The notes under the pieces were generated by a model that was given only the letters and a program-made list of their open reading frames with translations, had not been told where the DNA came from and searched no databases. Shown here in pieces: positions 48,129 to 57,446 of a stretch of DNA of 64,000 nt. Source of the DNA: Kalmanozyma brasiliensis GHG001 (taxonomy: Eukaryota; Basidiomycota; Ustilaginomycetes; Ustilaginales); the NCBI RefSeq assembly GCF_000497045.1, contig NW_015961981.1, positions 498,401 through 562,400 of the forward strand, given 5' to 3'. Numbering within the stretch: position 1 is the first letter of the stretch; each line of letters opens with the position of its first letter. Both the position numbers and the translations under genes were made by a program.

Positions 48129-49190
48129 TCAGTCGGACGACTCCTTGCCCTTTCCTTCGCTCTTCGACATCTCCTCTGCCGGGTCGGCCATAGTCGGCTC
48201 TGCGGGCTTGCTCGAATCTGCCTCCTTTGTCGCCGTCGAAGCGGTACCGTTGGTGGTCGACCCAGCGCCCGCGAGCTGCCAAGCGGGGATGCTGGGCTTG
48301 GGCACATGCGGGGGGCTGGACTCGCCCGTCGGCGTGCCGATGGTGGGCGATCCATATGCGCCCGCTCCATACGCGTACGGCCTGGGAGGAACGGCACCTC
48401 CACCCGCACCCTGACCTCCAACCGTCCCTCTCGAGACCAACAACGACTTGAGACTCTTCAGCTCGCTCTGCAGCTCGCTCAACGAATTCGTCTGCGCCTG
48501 CTTGCTCTTCTCGAACAAGCTACCCAGCTCCTTCCTGATGCCCTCTACATCGTCTTTGATGCGGTCCATCTCGCCGTCGCGCCTCTTCTCGTTCTCGCGC
48601 ACACCCTTGACGCACTCCTCGACCTCCTTGATCGACTTCTCCACGTCGGCCTTTTGCTCGTCCAGTCCCTGCTTGACGGCGAGCGTCTGGGCGTCGAGCG
48701 CCTGCAGTTGGGCGGCCACCTCGTCGTATTTCGCGGTAAGGCTGTCGAGGTCCGACTCGAGCACGTTGGCATTCGGCGGTTGGAGGTGGGGCATGAGATA
48801 CTTCTTAGCAAGCGAGATGACACCGTAGCCAATGGTGCCCGAGACGACGGCCATGATGAACCAGTCCCTCCAATCGCGCCCCTGCTGCTGCGCTGGATGG
48901 GGACCGTACGGCATCCCACCGCCGTAGTACGGTGCAGGAGGGCCAGCTGCATAGGAGGCATAGCCGGAATTGCCGGCTTGGGATGAATTGGCTTGTCGGA
49001 TCGCCTCGTCGATCTCGTGCGGTCGCAAACCCTTGGATTCCAGGAAGCTCACTCGTTGCGACATCGAAGAGGACTGGACCTTGGGGTCCGAGAGGAAGGT
49101 GATGGCGCTCGCTACCATGTCAGGACGCACAGGGCCGGAGGAGACCTGCTGCTGATGGGCGCCGACGGCGGAAGTGGATGGGTCCGACAT
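48129..49190 (-). CDS. PEX14: Peroxin 14, docking subunit of the peroxisomal import machinery
   Basis: 353 residues, ATG at 49190. The N-terminal Pex14 domain is at 22-66 with the receptor-binding pattern AITFLSDPKVQSSSM then RVSFLESKGL, which holds WxxxF motifs of the Pex5 receptor. A Gly/Pro/Tyr-rich linker follows (67-105), then a membrane segment at about 108-127 (WFIMAVVSGTIGYGVISLAK) and a coiled coil at about 144-240. The C-terminus is disordered, Gly/Pro-rich and ends acidic/Lys-rich. Pex14 forms the import pore with Pex5 and Pex13/Pex17 in the peroxisomal membrane. Length and layout are normal for fungi. Only the minus strand carries the gene: the long open frame on the opposite strand is its shadow. 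Confidence 0.92.
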   Translation of the reverse strand: MSDPSTSAVGAHQQQVSSGPVRPDMVASAITFLSDPKVQSSSMSQRVSFLESKGLRPHEIDEAIRQANSSQAGNSGYASYAAGPPAPYYGGGMPYGPHPAQQQGRDWRDWFIMAVVSGTIGYGVISLAKKYLMPHLQPPNANVLESDLDSLTAKYDEVAAQLQALDAQTLAVKQGLDEQKADVEKSIKEVEECVKGVRENEKRRDGEMDRIKDDVEGIRKELGSLFEKSKQAQTNSLSELQSELKSLKSLLVSRGTVGGQGAGGGAVPPRPYAYGAGAYGSPTIGTPTGESSPPHVPKPSIPAWQLAGAGSTTNGTASTATKEADSSKPAEPTMADPAEEMSKSEGKGKESSD

Positions 49191-50131
49191 GGCGAGGTTG
49201 GGAGAGCTAGCGGCAGACTAGTCTCGAAGTTGCTTCAGTGGATGTCGAAGTTGCTGATAGCTCGGGTGTTTGGGTTGATCTAGGGCCTTCAGAAGCGGCG
49301 CTTTTCGATCCTGGTCGTAGGTGGCTCCTGTTGAACGTTGCGTCGAAAGCAAGTTGGTGACGAAAAGGAAGATGGTGGAGTGGAGCTAATGTGGGGAAGG
49401 TGACTGCGCTTTCAACGCGCTGCGGATGGGCTCGCTCACCTGCGTCGTTCAATATCCGGTCTCGGGTCCGCTTCAACCGGGTGGATTTTTCCACATGTGT
49501 TAGAGTTGAAGACCGAAATGTCGTGCGATAAACCGCAGCAGCTTGGAAGAAAATTGCGCTGTCCCACGACTCAGGGTCGATCGCCCTTTCCTCATCCCAA
49601 CACCATCCAATCAGAAGGACCTTCCTTTCATCTCACGGCGCATTGTCAAAGTTTTCACTCGTCGCAGGAAAGCTCAAGAGTGACCAGCGCAACACTTCCC
49701 TTTCGTTCCTTCTTCTCTCCTTGCGCTTCGCTCTCTCGAGGTCGGGGTCGTCACCAACCTACACACGCTCCTTTCACGATCTCCCAGCTCACCCTATCGC
49801 ATCCCAAACCTCAGCTCGCATCCTCTCTCACATTCATCAAAGGTAAGCGACCACACACAGCTTCAACACCAAGGGCATCGTGCGCGCGCATCCTCTGCAA
49901 CGGGGCAAAGATTACATCATATTCACACTGTTTGAGGACTGGCTGGCCGGCTGACTCAAACGCTGACAAGTGTGTCGAGTTGGCGGTCTGGCTTGTTTCG
50001 TTGATTCCTAGACTACAACGGTAGATGAGCCCATTGTTGCACGCGCGCGCACACCTTGCAGCCTGGATTCACACTCATGGGAGGAAGCGCTGACTCGTTC
50101 ACCCTTGCATCTCTGGCTCGACAGCGCCAAC
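49191..50131. promoter_or_regulatory. Divergent promoter PEX14 / RPB11 and RPB11 leader
   Basis: The left part is the shared upstream region. The right part is the RPB11 leader with its 5' UTR intron (49843-50124). A pyrimidine-rich segment at about 49690-49735 marks the likely transcription start of RPB11. Confidence 0.55.
49843..50124 (+). other. 5' UTR intron of RPB11
   Basis: A GTAAGC donor follows ATCAAAG. The acceptor GCTCGACAG lies 7 bases before the ATG at 50132, with a CTGAC branch motif about 35 bases upstream and a pyrimidine-rich tract between. The length is 282 bases. The signals are canonical, but the spliced leader would need cDNA to confirm. Confidence 0.6.
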
Positions 50132-50569
50132 ATGACGAACGCGCCGAATCGATTCGACCTGTTCATCCTGGGTCCGGACGAAAAGCGCGTCGAGGTGGTC
50201 GAAGACACCAAGATCCCCAACGCCGCCACGTTCTGGTTCAACAAGGAAGATCATACGCTCGGCAACCTGCTGCGTCATGCCGTGCTCGCCAACCCCGCCG
50301 TCCTCTTCTGCGGTTACAAGGTCCCACATCCCTTGGAGCCAAAGGTGTTTGTAAAGATTCAAACGGATGGATCGTCGACCCCGACCGAAGCGCTCAAGCA
50401 GGGATGCCAGAAATTGATCGTCCAGATCAGCGGGTTGAAGGGCGCCTGGCGAACAGAGGTGCAGATGAGCGGCGCAGGGACCGTCGATGTGGGTGGCTAC
50501 GGGAGAGACGGGTTTGACCAAGGACAGGGATATGGTGGTGACGCCGCTGGGGGTTACGTCGATATCTAG
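50132..50569 (+). CDS. RPB11: RNA polymerase II subunit Rpb11
   Basis: 145 residues from the first ATG. The start MTNAPNRFDLFILGPDEKRV, the signature NKEDHTLGNLLRHAVLANP, CGYKVPHPLEPKVFVKIQT and ALKQGCQKLIVQISGLK match Rpb11, which pairs with Rpb3 in the alpha-like heterodimer that nucleates assembly of Pol II. The last 35 residues form a Gly/Tyr/Asp-rich tail not present in the yeast protein (about 120 residues). The coding part has no intron. The likely 5' UTR intron ends 7 bases before the ATG. It converges on the wax-synthase gene, with 220 bases between the stops. Confidence 0.95.
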   Translation: MTNAPNRFDLFILGPDEKRVEVVEDTKIPNAATFWFNKEDHTLGNLLRHAVLANPAVLFCGYKVPHPLEPKVFVKIQTDGSSTPTEALKQGCQKLIVQISGLKGAWRTEVQMSGAGTVDVGGYGRDGFDQGQGYGGDAAGGYVDI

Positions 50570-50789
50570 CCCCAGCCTTTCTCTCGTTGTTGTCCATTAT
50601 ACCCCAGTCTGCCGGACTACCACCTTCGCATTGTTTCCTCGCACATGTGTATCACCATCTGTATTTGTACTCAGCTCAAACCGCACGCTGCCATGGCCGC
50701 ATTCTCATGCCTGTTCCGACTGATCGAAGAACCGAGACGCTGTGATTGCGATGTATGAATGCAAGAAGGAAGCAAAGATTGTAGCTGCT

Positions 50790-52160
50790 CTAAACGGCGT
50801 TGAAAAGGCGATCCCACCAATCGAGCATCCACGTCACAGGCCGATGGGTGAGATTCAATGTCTGGTTCTTGGCCACGAGCATGCCGCCCTGACTCATAGC
50901 TTCACACAGCAGCGGTGCGGTGGCCAGCATCCACGTCATGGTCCACGCCCATCCCCAGATGCCGCGCACCTTGCGGGATGTGCAAGTTTCGAACCATCGC
51001 TCGGCGAAGAGGGCGACTGGCTGGATGGCGAAGAAGAGCGTGACGGGGGTCAAAAAGCTGCCTTGCGAAGGCATCATCGCCGCCCGACCGAGTTCGTGTA
51101 GGATGCCAGATGCTAGGAAGGCTCCGCAGATGCCGGCCATGCTGGCAATTCGACGACCGGCGATGGGTCGGAGGGCATCACGAACAGGCCAGTAGCCGAC
51201 GGTCAGGAAGGTAATGCGAAGATACTGGTGCCAGCGCTCGGCCCAGAACTCGCCTACGGAGGAGGACAGCCAGGGTTTGTCCGTGATCCGTGGCTCCCAT
51301 CGTGAAAGTGGGTCGCCTAGAATTGCGACCGAGAGGCAGCTCAGCGCTGTGTGCATCATATGCAGGTTGCACGCAAAGGAAAAGGCGAATGCGAGGCAGA
51401 CCAAGTACGGTCCAGCGAAACCGAAGGAGCCTCGAGAGCAGTCCCAAAGACTGCCGCCACTTGTACCGCCAGCGTGAACGTTGAAGCGCGGGTCGGCGAT
51501 GAGCACGACGATGACATCGTGTACAAGATAGTACAATGGGATGGGAGCCATGCGTTCGCAGATCCAGGTCCATCGTTCGCTTGAGGTGTTGGTCTGCACG
51601 GGGAGCGCTGGCGGAGCTTCCTTGACGCCGTGCTCCCACCCCACCCCTCTGACGTTGAGTAGCAAGTCGATCTCGAGCGGCCACCTGGTCCCCGGAAAGA
51701 AGATTGGCATGTCGATAGGATCCGCTTCCTTTCCGTTGACGTGGTCAGCTCCGTTCGATTTCGTCTTTGCAACTTTGAGTTGCGGTCGGCGTCTGGCGAG
51801 GCCAAATTGTAGCGCACGGGCGATCATGGCGGCGGCGTAGCATCCCAGGGTCATGTTGACCTGCTGGGCCTTGCCGTCAAGCTGACTGAGTCCGTCCACC
51901 TGGGAGTAGAAGGCGAAGGCCGATCGAAGCGCTAGCAGAGAGATGATGGGGACGAGAGTGGCTCTGAGAAGCCAGGTCGACTTGGGATCATATCGGATGA
52001 GCAGATGAATCTGCAGAAGAGTAAGCGGAAGATGCGATGCGATGATCCAAGCGCTGGAGCTGTCGTAGGGCTTCTTGTCGTGGAAGTCCTTCACGGCCCA
52101 TCTAAGGGGAACCGTCCAAATGGAATCCCAGGTCGAGGCTGGCTGCAAGGAGGCGTCCAT
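50790..52160 (-). CDS. Wax-synthase-type membrane O-acyltransferase
   Basis: 456-residue integral membrane protein of the wax synthase (MBOAT-like) fold, which transfers acyl groups to alcohols. About eight hydrophobic spans are visible, for example AWIIASHLPLTLLQIHLLI and FAFSFACNLHMMHTALSCLS. The family signature is present: SSVGEFWAERWHQYLRITF (as in F-W-x-x-R-W-H-Q), and the histidine of ASGILHELGRA in a later span, the likely catalytic residue. The conserved RGVGW lies earlier. Fungal members acylate terpenoids, sterols or fatty alcohols. The substrate here is unknown and no biosynthetic neighbours are seen. ER membrane location inferred. The ATG at 52160 suits the family start. Confidence 0.82.
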   Translation of the reverse strand: MDASLQPASTWDSIWTVPLRWAVKDFHDKKPYDSSSAWIIASHLPLTLLQIHLLIRYDPKSTWLLRATLVPIISLLALRSAFAFYSQVDGLSQLDGKAQQVNMTLGCYAAAMIARALQFGLARRRPQLKVAKTKSNGADHVNGKEADPIDMPIFFPGTRWPLEIDLLLNVRGVGWEHGVKEAPPALPVQTNTSSERWTWICERMAPIPLYYLVHDVIVVLIADPRFNVHAGGTSGGSLWDCSRGSFGFAGPYLVCLAFAFSFACNLHMMHTALSCLSVAILGDPLSRWEPRITDKPWLSSSVGEFWAERWHQYLRITFLTVGYWPVRDALRPIAGRRIASMAGICGAFLASGILHELGRAAMMPSQGSFLTPVTLFFAIQPVALFAERWFETCTSRKVRGIWGWAWTMTWMLATAPLLCEAMSQGGMLVAKNQTLNLTHRPVTWMLDWWDRLFNAV

Positions 52161-53633
52161 GGCGAGACGCTGTCAAGGGATGCTGTGAGCGTTGTACAGG
52201 AGGTAGACGAGGTGGCGTGGTGATACCTTATATCCGATTTGAGACGTCTTGACGTCCCCCCTTGAGATCCGAATGGCTCAACTTTCACGGAGTCGCGAGA
52301 GCTTTGACCAAGAGCTGCTGACGGTCGTGAACAAAAGCGTGGGGCGGACAAAGTATGTGCCTAAGCGCGAGGTGACGTGCACGGGCGCTAGTTCACGGGT
52401 GGGACGGATGCACGGTACCCACACAGAGGCCGCCGCGCTGACCTTGCTGAGAAGCAAGCGACCGTTTTGGATCACCATCTGACGGAATCGGGTCCGAACA
52501 TAAGGTGTCGTGCGGAGGAGCGTGGGGTTGAGCTAGATGGCTGTCCGTCCCCCAGCTGCGAAATGAATGCGGTAGTCGAACCGGAAGCGCAGTGCCGAGA
52601 TGAAATGGATGCATCGCTGCGCGAAGGCTATTTCCCAGTTTGTGCCAGCCAGCAAGCTAAGCTCCAGTCGAGTCCCGGCAATGATCGTGGTAAAGGGAGC
52701 CAAGCTTGTCCGTCTGTCAGAAGGTTCATACGAACTCAGCCATCACATGTCAAGGGTCCAAGCGAAGATCCAAGGCGCTCGCTTCGAAGCGGTGCCCGAA
52801 AAAATCGCCGATGTGAGATCCGCAACGGTCGGTCAGTTGGTCTGATCGTTGAAAGGGTTGACTTACGAAGGCGGTGGACGACGAGCACGCCTGATTGCCT
52901 CAATGTGGTATGGTGTCGATGGTGGAAGCAGAGCATCGTCGTCTCGACTCAGCGCAGCCAGCAAGGGTGAGCCGTATCAGACCGTAAAGATGGTCGCAGT
53001 CGCCAATTGAGGTTTTCCAGTTGTGAGATTCTTCATTTCCGTTGCTCAGCGAGTCGCGAGCGTGGAGATCTGATTCGGCGTAGCCACCGATTGGCTTGGC
53101 TTGGCTGACCATTTGCCGATTTCTCTTTCTCCTTTTGTTTTCGGGTCTTTCATTTTTGCTCACGTTTCTTGTTGTGCTGCAGCCGCGTTTTTGAGGTGCT
53201 GCAGCAGCTTTGTTTCTCTTCTGCGTTTCTGAGCCCTTGCCTGCGCCGAGATTTTGGCTGAGAGTTGGCCAAGTGCCTTGCACCGAGTTCAACGCACCTT
53301 CTTCCGATAACGCTCGTTCGCTTCATCTCGTTGCTTGCTTGCTGCTGCTCGACAATCACCTGCACCACGGCACGCGCATTCGCATCGGCACACAAAAGTT
53401 CACAAACACTCTCCACCCCTTGGAAGCCACAGCGAAAGGACCAGTGACAAATGCGTTCGCAGGATCGTTCATAGCATACCCCATCCGCGCTTAGCGCACC
53501 GTCGTCCTCGACAAAGCCGTCGCAGTTCGGCTTCGACTCTGAATCGCTGCACATCGCCACTGTGTGCGCTCAAGTCGACAGTCTTACCATTCACATCTGA
53601 TCCTTCGGCGTATACCCGGTCAGCCTGATCACC
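52161..53633. promoter_or_regulatory. 1.5 kb divergent region, wax synthase / TAY1
   Basis: No gene supported. The right 500 bases are pyrimidine-rich, with CTTGCTTGCTGCTGCTC-like tracts, and probably form a long leader of the Myb gene. Short open frames here have no ATG or recognisable product. Confidence 0.5.
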
Positions 53634-54806
53634 ATGCAGTCGCAATCCCAGGAGGCTCGGCAGCAGCTCCGACAAAGCCTCTCTCAGAGCGGCTCTCCCC
53701 ACGATCACCCCAATCCATCGCCCGGCGCCGCACCAGGGTTACAGCAAGATGCAGCATCCCACTTCCTGCAAACAGCCCAACAGCACCTCTTCATGGGCAG
53801 TCACTCGCCCTTATCAGCTTCGGCGTCCGCCGACCAGACAGGCTCAGGCTACCAGTCAAGCAGCGCACAGTCAGCTTCGGAGGATCCCATCTTGGACTCT
53901 GGCACAGCTTCGTCGTCCGTAGCCGGATCGCGCCGACCCTCTTCGCTGGGGCGAAAGGCATCGGAAGGGAGCCGCGGTCAAAAGCACAGGTGGTCTGCCG
54001 AGGAAACGCAGGCGCTCGTTGATGGCTGCAATAAGCATGGCGTGGGGAACTGGAAAAAGATTCTCTCGGATCCAGAGCTGTCCGGACTCTTCTCCGACAG
54101 AACGGCAGGTGACCTCAAGGACCGCTTCCGAACCTACTTTCCCGACGCTTATCACGAAATGTATCCCAACGCAAAGACGCATCTCAGCAAGGCGGTCAGA
54201 GGAAGGGACTCGGATGGAAAGAGCATCTTCGAAAAGGGCAAGACCAAAGAGAGGCGGCCCTTCACAGCTGAAGAGGACGCGGCTCTTCGCGCAGGCTATC
54301 AGCACTATGGATCCCATTGGGCATTGATAGCAAAGGATCCCATCTTCAACGGCCAAAGACGCGCCATCGATCTGCGCGATCGTTTTCGAAACGCTTTCCC
54401 CGAAGACTACGAGCGAGCTGGCTTCAAGCCGCGCCCTTCCAAAGCCAGAAAGGATCGTGGTCCCAGCGCGTCCAAGCCAGGTCAAGGACATGCTGCTCGA
54501 TCCGGTCCGTTTTCTGATCACAGTCACTCCGAGGGCGGCAACGCTTGGCGCAGCACAGAGTACCCTTTGAGTGACACCACAAGCGACGGCCATCTAACCG
54601 ATCACGGCAACCTTACCGACTACAGCTACTTCACCGACCAGGGCAATCTCACCGATGGTGGCGCAGATGCTGTCTTTTCCGGGCCTTCCAGCGGCACGAG
54701 CAGCGCGCTTGGGCGATCCAACTCGATGGGCCACGGCGTCGGGCTCCAGATTTCATCACAGGCAGCCATGGGCGAAACGATGAGTTTCGGTCAAGCTCTG
54801 TCATTA

Positions 54807-54838
<32 letters not shown>

Positions 54839-57260
54839 AGCGTTCATGCAGGCCAGACCCCCTTTCATGTCGTCCAACACGGCGCCTCTGCCCGGTGCAA
54901 ACCTGCCACTCCGTGTGACCGACATGGTCACTGGGCAGTCCATCAACAGTCTCTTCGAGCAGCTTGAGCAGGCAAGCTTGGAAGGCACAGGTACCAGCTC
55001 CGAAACGAGCAGCGTTCACGGACGAGCCACTCCGCCCAGCGCGAGCGAAGGCGACGTGGCACAGCAGCAGCGGGTCCAGCAGATGCATCAGCAGACATTG
55101 TCGTCCAGCCATACCAAGGCTGTCTCGGCGGACGACGCACGCAGGCAGGCGGGCAAGCAAGCAAGTCACGACGGCGTCAGTCACAAGAGGAGGAGTCACG
55201 CTTCTCGCACCGGCAAGAACTCAGCACTCGAGCGACTGCCTTCGGTTCATGGTCACCTCCATCACATGCACGGCCACGCACACGGACACAGCTCGTCCCA
55301 CTCGAACCCACACTCAAGACCTCTGTCGCAGTCTTCGAGTCAGCACCACTCGCCGGCAGGAGGCGCTGTGCCCCTCCAGTCAGATCCCCGATTGTCCCCT
55401 CTGGGCCACGCAGACTACGTAGCTCAACCCGATGTTCTGGCTTGGCTCAATCCCGCAGGTCAGAACATGCTGCCTCAGAGCGCCTCCATGGACATGGACG
55501 GACCTTCCGGGCAGGTGCCGTCGTCATGGTCAGCATACAGCTCGAGCGCAAGTGATGTATCTGGCGCTAGCCTCGGTAGCGTCGATTCTCGAGGCTTCTC
55601 AGCACATCAGCAGCCGATCTTTGGAACGGGCATCAACTTCGCGAACCAGGCTGGCTTCACTTCACCGCCGCATCCTGGTTCGATCGCCATGCTGGGACAA
55701 GGCGTTGGCAGTGCCTCCGGTTCGTCGGCCTCTTCAGCCACAGGATCTCGCAGGTCGTCCGAGACGTCCAGCTCCTTCGTCCAGCAGCAACAGATGGCAC
55801 AGACGAATGCAAAGTCGATGCCCGACAGACAAGCAACCTTGCGCGGCAACTACGTCAACGACCCAATGCAAAGCTTCGTCGATTCCTTCTCGGCTCATCC
55901 TGCTGACGCCTCGCAGTGGAACGTCGACTGGGATCTCGGCAGCTTCTCGGACTCCGGTCTTCAGACGCAGGATGTCAACGAGCTGCTCGCATCGCTGCCT
56001 TTGCCGCATCACCCTTGGGCAGGCGACCTACAGCACGGAGTGACAGCGGCCGACACTCGAGAACAAACTCAACAAAGCACCAATTTTGGCGACGTGAATG
56101 CGGCACAGATGTCATCAGAGCAGCGCAACCAGTTGAACAACACCGAGAACGCCTCTGGTCCCAGTGCCATCGGTCAAGGCAAAGCGGCAGAGGACGCCCT
56201 GCTCCGTCAGATGAACGCCCTTGGCGCCCTGCCACAGCAACAGCAGCAGCAGCAGGCCGGTCAGCAGCCGTCCAGCGGCAATGCAGCTGGATCGTCGTCC
56301 AACAACGACGGTGGTGTCTCTTTTGCCACTGTCACATATGGTGATCCGCTGCTCCGCGAAGAACGAGAAGGCTCACCCGACTCGCTTGAACTCCAACGCG
56401 AACAGACCTTCACCGCGAAGGATGTCGGCAAGCGCTTCTCACGTGACAGGCAGGACGATGACAAGGATCTAGCCGAGTCGGACGACGACCAGCGTCGCCG
56501 TTCCACTGACACACTGCGTCGTGTGGAAGGTGCGCTTGAGCAAGCGCTCGAGTCCGTCGAGGATACTCGTGCTTTGGCCTTCGCACAGCAATTCCAGCGC
56601 GACGTTGACTCGGACGAAGATTCGGACGATGAGGAGGAAGCGGACGAGGACGGATACGAGGAGGACGAAGAGGACGACAATGAGCCGGACTACGAGCAGG
56701 ATGGCGCTGAGTACAACTTCCAACAGGTCTTGGATGACATGCAGGCATCGGATCCTCAGCTCAGTGGCCAAGGCGCGTTCTCGAGCGACTTCTTCGATGG
56801 GCCCTTCGACGATGGCATGGGCGCAACACCGGGTGCGCTCGGTCCGTCCGCTCTGGCCGGCGGCGATCTGTCCCTATACCCGAACTTGGACAGATCCATG
56901 GCCGGAAGCGCCCAGAACGCGGCTCAGATGACATCTTCATCGGCAGGATTCTCGCACAGTGCGCCACTCGATGGCATGCAGGGAACAGGGGATGCGGCAG
57001 CCGCCGCCGGACTGATGAACCAGATGTGGAATGCTGGCGTGCCCCTTGGGCTGCATCAGCAAAGCCAAACCGCAAGCGGCGCCGGCAGCATGGCTTACGC
57101 CGGCAACGCCAACATGTTCGCCAACGTCCAGTCAACAGGATGGGGATCGAGCCCCGGCGGCCATTCCAGTCCGATCAACGGCTTGAACGCTGGCCTGGGC
57201 GATGGCAGCATCCGAGGCAGCCCTGGCCAAGGCAATGCATCTTTCAATCAGCAGCAGTAA
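53634..57260 (+). CDS. TAY1: Tay1-like double-Myb telobox protein (telomere / promoter binding)
   Basis: 1208 residues with two adjacent Myb domains. Myb1 (about 118-168) begins HRWSAEETQALVDGCNKHG and ends with the telobox-like RTAGDLKDRFRTYFPD. Myb2 (about 205-255) begins RRPFTAEEDAALRAGYQHYG and ends RAIDLRDRFRNAFPED. Such pairs define the Tay1/Teb1 family, which binds TTAGGG-type repeats; Yarrowia Tay1 and Ustilago Tay1 are reported telomere binders and S. pombe Teb1 is a transcription factor. The rest is disordered. It has a short LTD repeat (GHLTDHGNLTD, about 320-345), a polyQ of about 11 (near 392), His-rich and Ser-rich parts, and a strongly acidic run (DSDEDSDDEEEADEDGYEED, about 985-1005) like a transactivation segment. 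No intron. Assignment to TAY1 rests on the two telobox Mybs. Confidence 0.8.
54807..54839 (+). repeat. CAG/CAA polyglutamine repeat in TAY1
   Basis: Nine CAG then two CAA codons encode about 11 glutamines. The CAG purity suggests length variation between strains. Confidence 0.8.
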
Positions 57261-57285
57261 GGATCTCCCAGGAAGGCTCCAAAGA

Positions 57286-57314
57286 CCTTGAGCCCGAGCT
57301 CAAGGGCCTTTTTT
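57286..57314 (+). terminator. Perfect hairpin plus T6 after TAY1
   Basis: CCTTGAGC and GCTCAAGG form an 8-bp perfect stem around CCGA, followed by GGCC-like bases and TTTTTT. It lies 26 bases after the TAY1 stop. It looks like a bacterial intrinsic terminator or Pol III stop. In a fungal Pol II gene it may only be a 3' UTR structure. Confidence 0.4.
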
Positions 57315-57446
57315 CACTCATCTTGGAATGTTCATGCACGGAGCACAAGGAAAGACAACCATTATCGTTGCTGAAAGCAATCCTTGATTGCGTGTGTTGG
57401 GTTTGCGACTGAGTTTGATTGCTGAAGCCCCTCTTCGGGGTGAGAA

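Noticed and set aside
47682..48986. 434-codon open frame on the plus strand across PEX14
   Set aside because: It is antisense to PEX14 with no ATG at its start. Only the part before 48052 has independent splice and motif support.
54807..54839. CAG repeats as a mobile or CRISPR-like array
   Set aside because: They are in-frame glutamine codons within coding regions. There are no spacers or terminal repeats.
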